A stretch of DNA of 64,000 bases. Origin: Nocardioides sp. SLBN-35. GTDB taxonomy: Bacteria; Actinomycetota; Actinomycetes; Propionibacteriales; Nocardioidaceae. Made by a program: the position numbers and the translations under genes. The notes beneath the pieces are model-generated. The model made no database searches. It saw only the letters and a list, made by a program, of their open reading frames with translations, and was not told the DNA's origin. Shown here one piece after another: positions 16,893-25,821 of the stretch. The stretch is taken from NCBI RefSeq assembly GCF_006715725.1, contig NZ_VFNU01000001.1, forward strand, positions 4,588,001 through 4,652,000. The letters run 5' to 3'. Every line of letters starts with the position of its first letter. Position 1 is the stretch's first letter.

Positions 16893-17242
16893 GACTCGAG
16901 CACCACCACGGCCGAGGCGATGCCGCCGTCGTGGGTCAGCGAGAGGTGCACGGAGGTGACGCCGAGCGCGTCGGCCTCGGCGAGCACCGTGCCGCGGATG
17001 ACGAACCGCGGCCGACCGGAGTCCTCCGAGACCACCTCGGCGTCGTGCCACGACATCCCGCGCGGGGCGCCGAGGGCCTTCGCGAGCGCCTCCTTGGCTG
17101 CGAACCGGGCCGCCAGCGAGCGGATGTGGAGGTCGCGCTCGGCCTCGGTGAAGAGCTTGGTCACCAGCGCGGGGGTGCGGCGGCAGGACTCCTCGAATCG
17201 GGCGATCTCGCACACGTCGATGCCGACGCCGACGACAGGCAC
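16889..17242 (-). CDS. acpS: Holo-[acyl-carrier-protein] synthase
   Basis: A 117-residue phosphopantetheinyl transferase that activates the acyl carrier protein with the 4'-phosphopantetheine arm of CoA. The two family motifs, GVGIDVCEIARFEE (Mg2+ Asp) and RFAAKEALAKALG, are intact, and HLSLTHDGGIASAVVV closes the active site. GTG 17242 starts 2 nt after the glmS stop. The gene ends overlapping nnr. The frame is open further upstream only as an antisense artefact of glmS. Confidence 0.96.
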   Translation of the reverse strand: MPVVGVGIDVCEIARFEESCRRTPALVTKLFTEAERDLHIRSLAARFAAKEALAKALGAPRGMSWHDAEVVSEDSGRPRFVIRGTVLAEADALGVTSVHLSLTHDGGIASAVVVLES

Positions 17243-17244
17243 GG

Positions 17245-19089
17245 CTACTCGACCGTGACGGACTTGGCGAGGTTGCGCGGCTGGTCGACGTCGTGGCCGA
17301 GCACCGTGGCCAGCTCGCAGGCGAACAGCTGCAGCGGGACGATCGAGACCAGCGGCTGCAGCAGCACGGGCACCTTGGGCAGCCGGATCAGCGCGTCGGC
17401 GTACGGCTCGATCGAGGTGTCGCCCTCCTCGGCCAGGCAGATGGTGCGGGCACCGCGGGCGCGGACCTCCTGGATGCCGCTGAGCATCTTGCCGTGGAGG
17501 TGGTCGCGACCCTTGGGCGGTACGACGCACAGCACCGGCAGGCCGTCCTCGATCAGCGCGATCGGGCCGTGCTTGAGCTCGCCGGCGGCGAAGCCCTCGG
17601 CGTGGAGGTAGGCCAGCTCCTTGAGCTTGAGCGCGCCCTCGAGCGCGACCGGGTAGCCGGCGTGGCGGCCGAGGAAGAGCACCGAGCGGGTGGTCGCGTG
17701 GTCGGCGGCGAGCGCGTAGACCTGCTCGGCGGTGTCGAGGACGGTGTCGATGTGGTCGGGCATCGCCTCGAGGTGGCGCATGATCTCGTCGATCTCGTCG
17801 CCGAACCGGGTGCCCTTGACCTGCGCGATGTAGAGCGCGAGCAGGTAGCAGGCGACCAGCTGGGTCAAGAAGCCCTTGGTCGAGGCGACGCCGATCTCGG
17901 GGCCGGCGTGGGTGTAGATCACGGCGTCGGACTCGCGCGGGATCGAGGAGCCGTTGGTGTTGCAGATCGCGAGCACCTTCGCGCGCTGCGAGCGCGCGTG
18001 GCGGATGGCCTGGAGGGTGTCGGCGGTCTCGCCGGACTGGCTGATCGCGACGATCAGCGTGGTCGAGTCGATGATCGGGTCGCGGTAGCGGAACTCGGAG
18101 GCGAGCTCGACCTCGACCGGGGTGCGGGTCCAGTGCTCGATGGCGTACTTCGCGACCATGCCGGCGTAGAACGACGTCCCGCACGCGATGATGATGATCT
18201 TGTCGACGTCGCGCAGCTCCTCGTCGGCAAGGCGCATCTCGTCGAGCTGCAGCTGTCCGGACGGCGTACGACGGCCGATCAGGGAGTCGGCGACGGCACG
18301 GGGCTGCTCGAAGATCTCCTTGCGCATGAACCAGTCGTGGCCGTCCTTCTCTGCCGACGAGAGGTCCCAGTCGACGTGGAAGTGGCGCGCCTCGACCGGG
18401 TGGCCCCAGAAGTCGGTGACCTGCACGGCGTCGCGGGTCATCACCACGATCTGGTCCTGGCCGAGCTCGAGCGCCTCACGGGTGTGCTCGATGAACGCGG
18501 CGACGTCGGAGCCGAGGAAGTTCTCACCCTCCCCCAGCCCGACGACCAGCGGGGAGTTGCGGCGGGCGGCGACGACCTTGCCGGGCTCCTCGGCGTCGAT
18601 CGCGACCAGGGTGAACGCGCCGTCGAGCTTCTGGCAGACCCGTTGCATCGCGGTGGTCAGGTCCTCCCCCGACTGCACCTGCAGCTCGAGCAGCTGGGCC
18701 ACGATCTCGGTGTCGGTGTCGGACAGCAGCTCGTGGTCGTCGGCCTCGAGCCGGGCTCGCAGGTCGAGGAAGTTCTCGATGATGCCGTTGTGCACCAGCG
18801 CGACCCGTCGCGCGGGACCGGTGTGGGGGTGGGCGTTGACGTCGTTGGGCGGGCCGTGGGTGGCCCACCGGGTGTGTCCGATGCCGACCTCGGCAGTCGG
18901 GATCGGCGTCTCGCCGAGCACCTTCTCCAGGTTGGCGAGCTTGCCCGCCCGCTTCTCGACGGTCAGTGTCCCGTCGTGGACGACGGCGATGCCGGCCGAG
19001 TCGTACCCGCGGTACTCCAGCCGCCGGAGACCGTCGATGACGGCGCCCTCGGCCGACTGGTGTCCGACGTAACCGACGATCCCGCACAT
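17245..19089 (-). CDS. glmS: Glutamine-fructose-6-phosphate aminotransferase (isomerizing)
   Basis: The first enzyme of the UDP-GlcNAc pathway, making glucosamine-6-phosphate from fructose-6-phosphate and glutamine. At 614 residues it is complete. The catalytic Cys follows the initiator Met (MCGIVGYVGHQSAEG). The glutaminase domain ends near residue 240, and two SIS domains follow (IIACGTSFYAG, AISQSGETADTLQA, LGRHAGYPVALEGALKLKE). It heads the acpS-nnr-alr-hydrolase-tsaE operon. glmM, the next step in the pathway, lies 7 kb away on the same strand. Confidence 0.97.
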   Translation of the reverse strand: MCGIVGYVGHQSAEGAVIDGLRRLEYRGYDSAGIAVVHDGTLTVEKRAGKLANLEKVLGETPIPTAEVGIGHTRWATHGPPNDVNAHPHTGPARRVALVHNGIIENFLDLRARLEADDHELLSDTDTEIVAQLLELQVQSGEDLTTAMQRVCQKLDGAFTLVAIDAEEPGKVVAARRNSPLVVGLGEGENFLGSDVAAFIEHTREALELGQDQIVVMTRDAVQVTDFWGHPVEARHFHVDWDLSSAEKDGHDWFMRKEIFEQPRAVADSLIGRRTPSGQLQLDEMRLADEELRDVDKIIIIACGTSFYAGMVAKYAIEHWTRTPVEVELASEFRYRDPIIDSTTLIVAISQSGETADTLQAIRHARSQRAKVLAICNTNGSSIPRESDAVIYTHAGPEIGVASTKGFLTQLVACYLLALYIAQVKGTRFGDEIDEIMRHLEAMPDHIDTVLDTAEQVYALAADHATTRSVLFLGRHAGYPVALEGALKLKELAYLHAEGFAAGELKHGPIALIEDGLPVLCVVPPKGRDHLHGKMLSGIQEVRARGARTICLAEEGDTSIEPYADALIRLPKVPVLLQPLVSIVPLQLFACELATVLGHDVDQPRNLAKSVTVE

Positions 19090-19097
19090 GGTCGGCC

Positions 19098-19103
19098 AGT
19101 CTA
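19098..19103 (-). promoter_or_regulatory. -10 box of glmS promoter, leaderless-type
   Basis: TAGACT on the minus strand, 8 nt before the glmS ATG. It lies in the 95-bp gap shared with divergent coaA. No glmS ribozyme or other structured leader fits in this gap. Confidence 0.5.
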
Positions 19104-19184
19104 GGCGCCGTCCTCCCGACCCGCGTCGTCCGGATCAGGGACGCGCCGCAGGCACCCCCGGGAGCGACTGGAACAATCGGCGCC

Positions 19185-20180
19185 ATGACGACGGGCACCC
19201 CGGCGGACACCCACCACGGCGAGGACTCGTCGCGGGAGGCTTCGCCGTACGTCGAGCTGGACCGCGCGACCTGGGCCGACCTGGCCCACGAGTGGCACCA
19301 GCAGGGCAGCCCGCTGACCAGCGACGAGGTCGTCCGGCTGCGCGGCATCGGCGACTCGCTCGACCTCGACGAGATCCGGGACGTCTACCTGCCGCTGTCC
19401 CGGCTGCTGTCGCTGCGGGTCAACGCCGCGACCCGCCTGCACCACGAGCAGGAGCAGTTCCTGCACCGACGCACTCCCCCGCGCACGCCCTTCGTGATCG
19501 GCCTCGCGGGGTCGGTGGCGGTCGGCAAGTCGACCGCGGCGCGCGTGCTGCAGCAGATGCTCGCCCGCTGGCCCGAGCACCCCAACGTCGCGCTGGTGAC
19601 CACCGACGGCTTCCTCTACCCCAACGCCGAGCTCGAGGCCCGCGGCCTGCTCCAGCGCAAGGGCTTCCCCGAGTCCTACGACCGGCGCAAGCTGCTGAAG
19701 TTCGTCATCGACATCAAGTCCGGCATCGACGAGGTCGAGGCGCCGGTCTACTCCCACCTGGTCTACGACGTGGTCCCCGAGGAGAGGGTCGTCGTGAAGC
19801 GGCCCGACATCGTCATCGTCGAGGGCCTCAACGTCCTGCAGCCCGCCCGGGTCCGCGAGGACGGCCGCACCGGCCTGGGCCTGTCGGACTTCTTCGACTT
19901 CTCCATCTTCGTCGACGCCAACACCAACCACATCCGGGAGTGGTACGTCGACCGCTTCCTGCGGCTGCGCGAGACCGCCTTCCGCGACCCCAACTCCTAT
20001 TTCGCCCGCTACGCCGCGCTCAGCCACGACTCCGCCGTCGACGAGGCGCGCCGGATCTGGGACTCGATCAACGGGCCCAACCTCGCCGAGAACGTGCTGC
20101 CCACCCGCTCGCGGGCGACGCTGGTGCTGCGCAAGGCCGCCGACCACGCGGTGCAGTACGTGCGGCTCAGGAAGATCTGA
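19185..20180 (+). CDS. coaA: Type I pantothenate kinase
   Basis: Phosphorylates pantothenate in the first step of CoA synthesis. It has 331 residues. The P-loop is VIGLAGSVAVGKSTAARVLQ, followed by VTTDGFLYPN and KGFPESYDRR, the type I substrate motifs. The C-terminal half (DFFDFSIFVDANTNHIREWY, then RDPNSYF) is typical. The gene is divergent from glmS and convergent with the kinase gene; the two coding regions overlap by 14 bp at their 3' ends. CoA made here also feeds AcpS, encoded next door. Confidence 0.97.
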   Translation: MTTGTPADTHHGEDSSREASPYVELDRATWADLAHEWHQQGSPLTSDEVVRLRGIGDSLDLDEIRDVYLPLSRLLSLRVNAATRLHHEQEQFLHRRTPPRTPFVIGLAGSVAVGKSTAARVLQQMLARWPEHPNVALVTTDGFLYPNAELEARGLLQRKGFPESYDRRKLLKFVIDIKSGIDEVEAPVYSHLVYDVVPEERVVVKRPDIVIVEGLNVLQPARVREDGRTGLGLSDFFDFSIFVDANTNHIREWYVDRFLRLRETAFRDPNSYFARYAALSHDSAVDEARRIWDSINGPNLAENVLPTRSRATLVLRKAADHAVQYVRLRKI

Positions 20181-21588
20181 GGTCCGCGAGCGCGTACGTC
20201 GCACGCACGATCCTCTTCCCGTCCTCGTCGCGGACGGTCAACCGCGCTCCGGTCGCCCGGTCGGCCACCGGGAACCCACCGGCGCAGGTGCCGCTCGGGC
20301 ACAGTCCGTCGTACTCGCTCACGGCCTCGTGCTGCTCGACGTTCACTGTCCCGTCGGCCGCGACGGTCCGGTGGGTCCGGGCCACGTCGTCGGAGTACCT
20401 GCCGTCGACCGCCAGCTCGAGCTCGACCGTGACCGACGCACCGGCACTCAGCCCCCGGGCCCGCACGTCGAACCATCGGCAGGCGACCTGGACGTCCCTG
20501 CCCTGCACCGTCACGACGTACCCACACGCGCCGTCCACCGGGATCAACCGGGCTTCCGGCTCGACCCTCGGCGTCCCGGTCGTCACCGGATCCCGGGCCC
20601 CGGCCGCCGGCGGATCGTCGCGCCCCAGCAGCCACCATGATCCGGCTCCGAGCACCGCCACCAGCGCCGCGACCGCGAGCAGGACGGGCCACACCCGCCG
20701 TCGTACGGGCTCCGACCCGGGCAGGACCACCGGCGCAGTCGTGACGGTGGCCGGGGCGGTCGAGACCGGCGTACCCGCCGCGATCCACGCCCGCAGCGCC
20801 TCGGCGGCCTCGCTGGCCGTCGGGTACCTGTCCTCGGGCGCCTTCGCCATGCACCGCGCGACGATCGCGTCGAGACCCGCGACCCGCTCGAGCTCGGGCG
20901 GGAGCTGCGGGACCGGGTCGTTGATGTGGGCGCTCGCGGCCTGGAAGCTGGTGCCGTCGTAGGGCGGCCGGCCGGTCAACAGGTTGTAGAGCAGGCAGCC
21001 GAGGGCGTAGACGTCGGTGGCTGCCGTGGCCGCCTGACCGAGATGCCGTTCGGGAGCCATGAACGGCGGGCTGCCCGGGACCCCGCCGGTGACCGTGAGC
21101 CCGCCGTCCTCGGCGGTCGCGATGCCGAAGTCGGCGAGGACCGGGAGCAATCGCTCTCCACGCCGCCACAGCAGCACGTTGCCCGGCTTCACGTCGCGGT
21201 GGACCACGCCGGCCGCGTGCGCGTCGGCGAGGCCCTCGGCGACCGCGGCGGTGACCTCGGCCGCGAGCCGCGCCGGCATCGGGCCGTGCTGCTCGAGCCA
21301 GCCGACCAGGTCCCCGTCGGCGTGGAAGTCGGTCACCAGGTAGAACTGGCCGTCGCTGCTGCCGTAGTCGAAGACCACGACGATGTGCGGCGAGCGCACC
21401 CGCGCGAGGATCGCGGCCTCGCGCTCGAAGCGCCGGACGAACTCCTGGTCGACCAGCTCCTGGCGGATCACCTTGACGGCGACGGTGCGACCGAGCACGC
21501 GGTCGCGCGCGCGGTACACGACGCCCATGCCGCCGCTGCCGACGATCTCGAGCAGCTCGTAGCGATCCGCGATCACGCCGAACATCAC
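20167..21588 (-). CDS. Receptor-type Ser/Thr protein kinase
   Basis: A 473-residue membrane-spanning kinase of the bacterial Hanks type. The kinase domain covers residues ~8-265, with P-loop GSGGMGVVYRARD, the AVKVI lysine, catalytic loop VVHRDVKPGNVLL, DFG in LADFGIAT, and MAPERH. One TM segment lies near residues 300-320 (VWPVLLAVAALVAVLGAGSWWLL). The ~150-residue external domain has no PASTA repeats; it has four Cys (CGY, ACRWF, LCPSGTCAGG) and looks beta-rich. It starts 7 nt downstream of the secreted-protein gene, so the two are probably made together and may be functionally linked. Ligand and targets are unknown. Confidence 0.93.
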   Translation of the reverse strand: MMFGVIADRYELLEIVGSGGMGVVYRARDRVLGRTVAVKVIRQELVDQEFVRRFEREAAILARVRSPHIVVVFDYGSSDGQFYLVTDFHADGDLVGWLEQHGPMPARLAAEVTAAVAEGLADAHAAGVVHRDVKPGNVLLWRRGERLLPVLADFGIATAEDGGLTVTGGVPGSPPFMAPERHLGQAATAATDVYALGCLLYNLLTGRPPYDGTSFQAASAHINDPVPQLPPELERVAGLDAIVARCMAKAPEDRYPTASEAAEALRAWIAAGTPVSTAPATVTTAPVVLPGSEPVRRRVWPVLLAVAALVAVLGAGSWWLLGRDDPPAAGARDPVTTGTPRVEPEARLIPVDGACGYVVTVQGRDVQVACRWFDVRARGLSAGASVTVELELAVDGRYSDDVARTHRTVAADGTVNVEQHEAVSEYDGLCPSGTCAGGFPVADRATGARLTVRDEDGKRIVRATYALADLRSS

Positions 21589-21595
21589 GCAGCGC

Positions 21596-23809
21596 TCACC
21601 GGGCCACCTGGAACCGGCAGGCCGCGGCAGCCCGCTGCACCCGGCCCGGGTAGAACGGACCGATCAGGTCCAGCGGGTCGACCGGCGGCGCAGTCCCCGG
21701 AGCCGGAGCCGACGGTGCGGTCGCAGTGGTCTCGGCGGCGCGGACGTTGCGCACCACCGTCGGGGCCGGGGCGGGAGCGGGCGCACGAACGCTCACCCGC
21801 ACAGCCTGCCGCGACATAGCGGTGCTCAGCGCACCCTTGCCGCGGACCTGGACGGCGTACACCCAACGCCCGGCCCGCTTCGGTCGGTGGACGACCCGGA
21901 ACCGGCCCTTGCGGTCCGTCCGGACGTGGACCTTCGTGCGGGCCAGGAAGCCGCTGCTGCCGGTGACACGGACGGCGTACAGGTCGACCGTACGGCGTCC
22001 CTTGGGCCTGACCCGGCCCTCGATGACGAAGGGTCGGCCGGCGACCGCGGCCCGGCTGCGCTTGCGGAAGGCGATCGCCGGCGTCGCGACCACACGGAAC
22101 GACCCGGTCGACTCGGGCTGCCCGTTGACGCCCGTCGCGACGACCGCGACCCAGCCGTTGCGCGTCACCCGGATCGGCACCTGGGTGAGGCCCGGCCCTG
22201 CGACGCCGGTCGCCACGGGCGCTCCCGCGGGGGCGTTCTCGGTGGTGGCGAAGTAGAGCGCGTAGCTGCCGGCCTGGAGCAGTCGGATCTGCTCGCGCGC
22301 GACGAAGGGGTACGTCGGCTGGCTGACCGCACAGCCCTCGCGAGCCCCGACCAGTGGGTCTACCAGGCGCACGAAGTCGACGGCCGACGGACGCAGGCTC
22401 CACAGGCCGTCGGGGTCGCTCGTGACGACCTCGAGCTGGGCGCGGCCGCCAGAGCCGCGGCGGCCCACGATGCAGGCCGTCACCCCCGCCGGCAGCGCTC
22501 CCCCCGCTCCGCACAGCGGGATCCGCTGCTGGAGCCCCGACCGGGTCCGGAAGACGGTCAGCTCCGCTGCCGGCCGCTGGTCCTGGAGCTCGAGGTAGAG
22601 CGTGCTGGGCACCGCCGGGCTCGCGATGCTGACGGCCGGCTGGAGGTCGCCCGTCTGGGCAGGAACCGCGCCCTCCTGGACCACGACGCCCGAGACGGGC
22701 TGCTGCGGCGAGAGCACGGCGATCTGGGGGTCCTCCGCGGTGGCGGCGGGCAGGCACGGCCGCGCGGCATCGGTGGCAACGCCGGGGACGCCACAGGACG
22801 CCGTACCCAGTCGGGCCCCGGCGCGCAGGTCGCCGGTGATCGGGGCCGTGCCGGAGATGCTGAGACCGCCGGTGCGGACGTCGACGCGGCCGCTCCCGGC
22901 GTAGTTCACGTTGAGAGCGCTGGCGCCGCCCCCGGCCGACTTGAGGACGGTGCCGTCGTTGGTGAGCTCGGCGAGGTCCGGGTCGGCCTGGCCGTTGGAC
23001 TTGCCCTCGAACACGCTGGCGTCGCCCGCCAGCTCCAGGGTGCCGCCCGGTTGGACCGTGATCGCGGTGTCGCGGTCGGCGGCGACGTACCCGGCGCCCG
23101 TGAGGAGCAGCCGGCCGCCGGACGCGACGTCGACGGCGTAGCCGTCGGACAGGTTCACGCCGCGGCCGACGACCTCGAGCAGGCCGCCGGACGCGACCCG
23201 CAACGTCCCGGTCGCGGGCGCCGCCACGGGACACGCGTCGACCGCTTGATCCATTGGGAAGTCGGCGCAGTGGTCGTTGTCGAGGGTGCCGACACCGAAT
23301 CCGGCCTCGCCCCAGAAGACGTGGCCCTCGACGTCGATCCGGCCGGGGCCGCCCAGGGTGCTGGCGTGGAGCCGGACAGTGGCGTCCGGATGAATCGTGG
23401 AGGTGTGGGTGCCGGCCGGCCCGTAGACCATCACTCGGGCGCCGGTCGCCACCAGTGTCGCGTTGAAGACCTCGAGCGCCTGCACGTGCACGTGGGAGCT
23501 GTCGTCGAGCGTGATGACGGCTGGCGACACCGGCGCGACGCAGACGAGCCCGCGTAGGCTGTCGTCGGTCGTGGGATCGGCGCCGAAGTAGGTCGGCGCA
23601 CGGTGCCCGGTCTGGGCACCATCGAGAGTCCAGTTGCCCGCGTCATTCCACGCGCCGCTGCCGCCCGTCCAGGTGAACCGCACCTGACCGGGACCTGGCG
23701 CGCTGCAGCCGGTCGCTGCGGCCGCCGGGCTCGCGGCCCCCAACACCGCCAGCAGGCTCACGGTCATCAGCCCACCGGTCGCCACGGCCAGGGCCCGCAG
23801 TCTCGTCAT
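21596..23809 (-). CDS. Large secreted beta-rich protein, function unknown
   Basis: A 737-residue exported protein. The first ~32 residues are a signal peptide ending SPAAAAT. The mature start (FTWTGGSGAWNDAGNWTLDG) resembles the beginning of parallel beta-helix surface proteins. The next ~300 residues have repeated beta-strand patterns such as VDVASGGRLLLTGAGYVA and VRTGGLSISGTAPITGDL, consistent with a beta-solenoid. Residues ~580-680 resemble an Ig-like fold rich in Arg and Lys (GRVRPKGRRTVDLYAV, GRFRVVHRPKRAGRWVY). No catalytic motif or LPXTG anchor is seen. ATG 23809 is preferred over a GTG 12 nt upstream because GGGGGA lies 5 nt before it. It precedes the receptor kinase in an operon. 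Confidence 0.8.
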   Translation of the reverse strand: MTRLRALAVATGGLMTVSLLAVLGAASPAAAATGCSAPGPGQVRFTWTGGSGAWNDAGNWTLDGAQTGHRAPTYFGADPTTDDSLRGLVCVAPVSPAVITLDDSSHVHVQALEVFNATLVATGARVMVYGPAGTHTSTIHPDATVRLHASTLGGPGRIDVEGHVFWGEAGFGVGTLDNDHCADFPMDQAVDACPVAAPATGTLRVASGGLLEVVGRGVNLSDGYAVDVASGGRLLLTGAGYVAADRDTAITVQPGGTLELAGDASVFEGKSNGQADPDLAELTNDGTVLKSAGGGASALNVNYAGSGRVDVRTGGLSISGTAPITGDLRAGARLGTASCGVPGVATDAARPCLPAATAEDPQIAVLSPQQPVSGVVVQEGAVPAQTGDLQPAVSIASPAVPSTLYLELQDQRPAAELTVFRTRSGLQQRIPLCGAGGALPAGVTACIVGRRGSGGRAQLEVVTSDPDGLWSLRPSAVDFVRLVDPLVGAREGCAVSQPTYPFVAREQIRLLQAGSYALYFATTENAPAGAPVATGVAGPGLTQVPIRVTRNGWVAVVATGVNGQPESTGSFRVVATPAIAFRKRSRAAVAGRPFVIEGRVRPKGRRTVDLYAVRVTGSSGFLARTKVHVRTDRKGRFRVVHRPKRAGRWVYAVQVRGKGALSTAMSRQAVRVSVRAPAPAPAPTVVRNVRAAETTATAPSAPAPGTAPPVDPLDLIGPFYPGRVQRAAAACRFQVAR

Positions 23810-23870
23810 GCCATCCCCCACGAGGTCATCCCGAGACCGGGATCCAGCCTAGTGGCGATGCCGCCTCCGG

Positions 23871-24662
23871 TCAGCCGATGTCGCGACGCAGGGTGGTCAG
23901 CCTGCCGAGCACGGCGAACCCGCCGGCGTACGCCAGCAGCACCAGGACCGCGGCCCATCGCGGCAGTAGGTCGACGGTGCCGGCGCTGCCGAGGAAGGAC
24001 GCGCCGATGAGGGAGTCCGCGGCGCCGCCCGGCAGGTAGGCGGCGACGCCGGCGAGCGAGTCGACCTGGCCGAGCCCGACCCGCACGATCGGCTCGACGA
24101 ACTGGGTGAAGGCGAGGATCACGACGATCGCCGCGACCTGGTTGGACAGCACGCTGCCGACCGCGACGCCGATCACGGCCCACAGCGCGACGACGACCAC
24201 GCCGAGCAGCAGGCCGGCGATGACGTCACCGTCGCCGAGGAAGGCGCCGTCGCCCTGCGCGGCGAGCAGCGGCGCGCCACCGGCGACCACCGCGAGCTGG
24301 CCGACGACACCGGCGGCGAGCCCGATCGGGACCACGGAGAGCAGCTTGGCGACCAGGAACCGGGTGCGGTCCGGCTCGACGAGCAGGCTCTGCGTGATCG
24401 TCTTGTGCCGGAACTCGGTGGTCATCGCCAGGCTGCCGATGACCAGCGGGAAGACGTAGCCGACGCCGTTGACCAGGGAGTACGTCGCCCGGGCGGCGTC
24501 CTCGCCGACCAGGGGCGGCTCGGCCCCGTCGGGCACGAAGACGAAGGACGCCGAGACGGCGGCGCCGATGAAGAGCAGGTAGCCGACCATCACGACCAGC
24601 AGCAGCCACCAGATCCTGGTGGAGACGAGCTTGCGGTACTCCGCCAGCAGCGCGGCCCTCAT
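23871..24662 (-). CDS. ABC-2 type transporter permease
   Basis: A 263-residue membrane subunit with about six TM segments. The first is WWLLLVVMVGYLLFIGAAVS. A cytoplasmic coupling stretch follows (AMTTEFRHKTITQSLLVEPDR), which is typical of ABC-2 exporters. Its start codon overlaps the end of the ATPase gene (ATGA), so the two form one exporter. The transported compound cannot be inferred. Confidence 0.88.
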   Translation of the reverse strand: MRAALLAEYRKLVSTRIWWLLLVVMVGYLLFIGAAVSASFVFVPDGAEPPLVGEDAARATYSLVNGVGYVFPLVIGSLAMTTEFRHKTITQSLLVEPDRTRFLVAKLLSVVPIGLAAGVVGQLAVVAGGAPLLAAQGDGAFLGDGDVIAGLLLGVVVVALWAVIGVAVGSVLSNQVAAIVVILAFTQFVEPIVRVGLGQVDSLAGVAAYLPGGAADSLIGASFLGSAGTVDLLPRWAAVLVLLAYAGGFAVLGRLTTLRRDIG

Positions 24663-25558
24663 CGGTCAGCCTCCGCCCGGGTGAGCTCGAAGAAGAGAGC
24701 CTCCAGGTCGACGTCGCGCCGGACCAGCTCGTGGAGCTCGAGGCCGGCCGCGTGGGCGGCAGCGCCGACCTCGGCCGCGGTCGCGCCGTCGACGACGAGG
24801 CCGTCGCCGTCGGGCGTCGCGCTCCACCCGCGCTCGGCGGCCAGAGCGGTGAGAGCGTCGGGCCGCGGCGCGACGACGTACGCCGCCGGGGTGGCCCGGG
24901 TGCGCAGCTCGGCGAGCGAGGAGGCGTGGCGGAGCCGGCCCTGCGCGATGATCACGACCTCGTCGACGCTGGCCTCGACCTCGCGGAGCAGGTGGCTGGA
25001 GACCAGGACCGTGCGGCCCTCGTCGGCGAACTGCCGCAGCAGCCGGCGGATCCACACGATGCCCTCGGGATCGAGGCCGTTCGTCGGCTCGTCGAGGACG
25101 ATGACCGGCGGGTCGGCGAGCAGTGCGGTCGCCAGGCCCAGCCGCTGCCGCATGCCGAGGGAGTAGCGCCCGACCCGCTGCTTCGCGGCGTGGTCGAGCC
25201 CGACCGCCTCGAGCACCTGGCGGCAGCGGGTGCGGGAGACGCCGACCTGGGGCGCGAACACCTCCAGGTGCGCGAGCCCGGTGCGCCCGGGGTGGAAGCT
25301 GGAGGCCTCGAGCGCGGCGCCGACGACGCGACCGGGCTGGGCGTGCGCGGCGTACTCCCGCTCACCGACCAGCGCGCGGCCCGCGCTCGGCCGGGTCAGG
25401 CCGAGGAGCATGCGCAGCGTGGTCGTCTTACCGGCGCCGTTGGGGCCGAGGAAGCCGGTGACCGCACCAGGACGCACGGTGAACGTCAGGTCGTCGACCG
25501 CCCGGACCGCACCGAACTGCTTGGTGAGGCCGTCGATCGCCAGCGTGGGGGCGCTCAT
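24659..25558 (-). CDS. ABC transporter ATP-binding protein (exporter)
   Basis: A 299-residue ATPase subunit. Walker A is GPNGAGKTTTLRMLLGL, the signature is YSLGMRQRLGLATALL, and Walker B is VIVLDEPTNGLDPEG, with the switch His in VSSHLL. A ~70-residue C-terminal extension after the ATPase core is of the type found in multidrug or antibiotic exporters. It pairs with the downstream permease. Upstream lies the 207-bp palindromic element and then glmM. Confidence 0.93.
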   Translation of the reverse strand: MSAPTLAIDGLTKQFGAVRAVDDLTFTVRPGAVTGFLGPNGAGKTTTLRMLLGLTRPSAGRALVGEREYAAHAQPGRVVGAALEASSFHPGRTGLAHLEVFAPQVGVSRTRCRQVLEAVGLDHAAKQRVGRYSLGMRQRLGLATALLADPPVIVLDEPTNGLDPEGIVWIRRLLRQFADEGRTVLVSSHLLREVEASVDEVVIIAQGRLRHASSLAELRTRATPAAYVVAPRPDALTALAAERGWSATPDGDGLVVDGATAAEVGAAAHAAGLELHELVRRDVDLEALFFELTRAEADR

Positions 25559-25602
25559 GGTGACACCTTGCCAGCCCGGTGGTCGGCCATGACCGGCGGC
25601 CG

Positions 25603-25809
25603 CTTGTAACTACGTGTTACGTGCGCAGAACCGGCGCAACAACGCCCGGGTAGTACCCACAGCACCCGGGTGGATGCCCAACATTCGGCCAGGACAGGTC
25701 GCCGGGCATGGCAGCGCGCTCGACCGGTCGGACGACGCCTACCTCGGTGCTACGACATCCGCCCGGGTGCTCTGGCACCAAGAATCGCGCTGTAACACGT
25801 AGTTACAAG
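25603..25809. repeat. 207-bp element with perfect 18-bp terminal inverted repeats (MITE-like)
   Basis: CTTGTAACTACGTGTTAC at 25603-25620 and its exact complement at 25792-25809 bound a non-coding segment between glmM and the ABC ATPase gene. This accounts for most of the 263-bp gap. The motif TCGCGCTGTAACACG at the right end is shared with the left palindrome beside the AbiEi-like gene at 36.87 kb. The element starts 12 bp after the glmM stop and may also terminate transcription. Confidence 0.8.
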
Positions 25810-25821
25810 GGCGACCGGGGG

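Noticed and set aside
17245..19184. glmS ribozyme or other riboswitch
   Set aside because: Only 95 bp separate glmS from the divergent coaA, and the -10 box is 8 nt from the start, which leaves no leader RNA.
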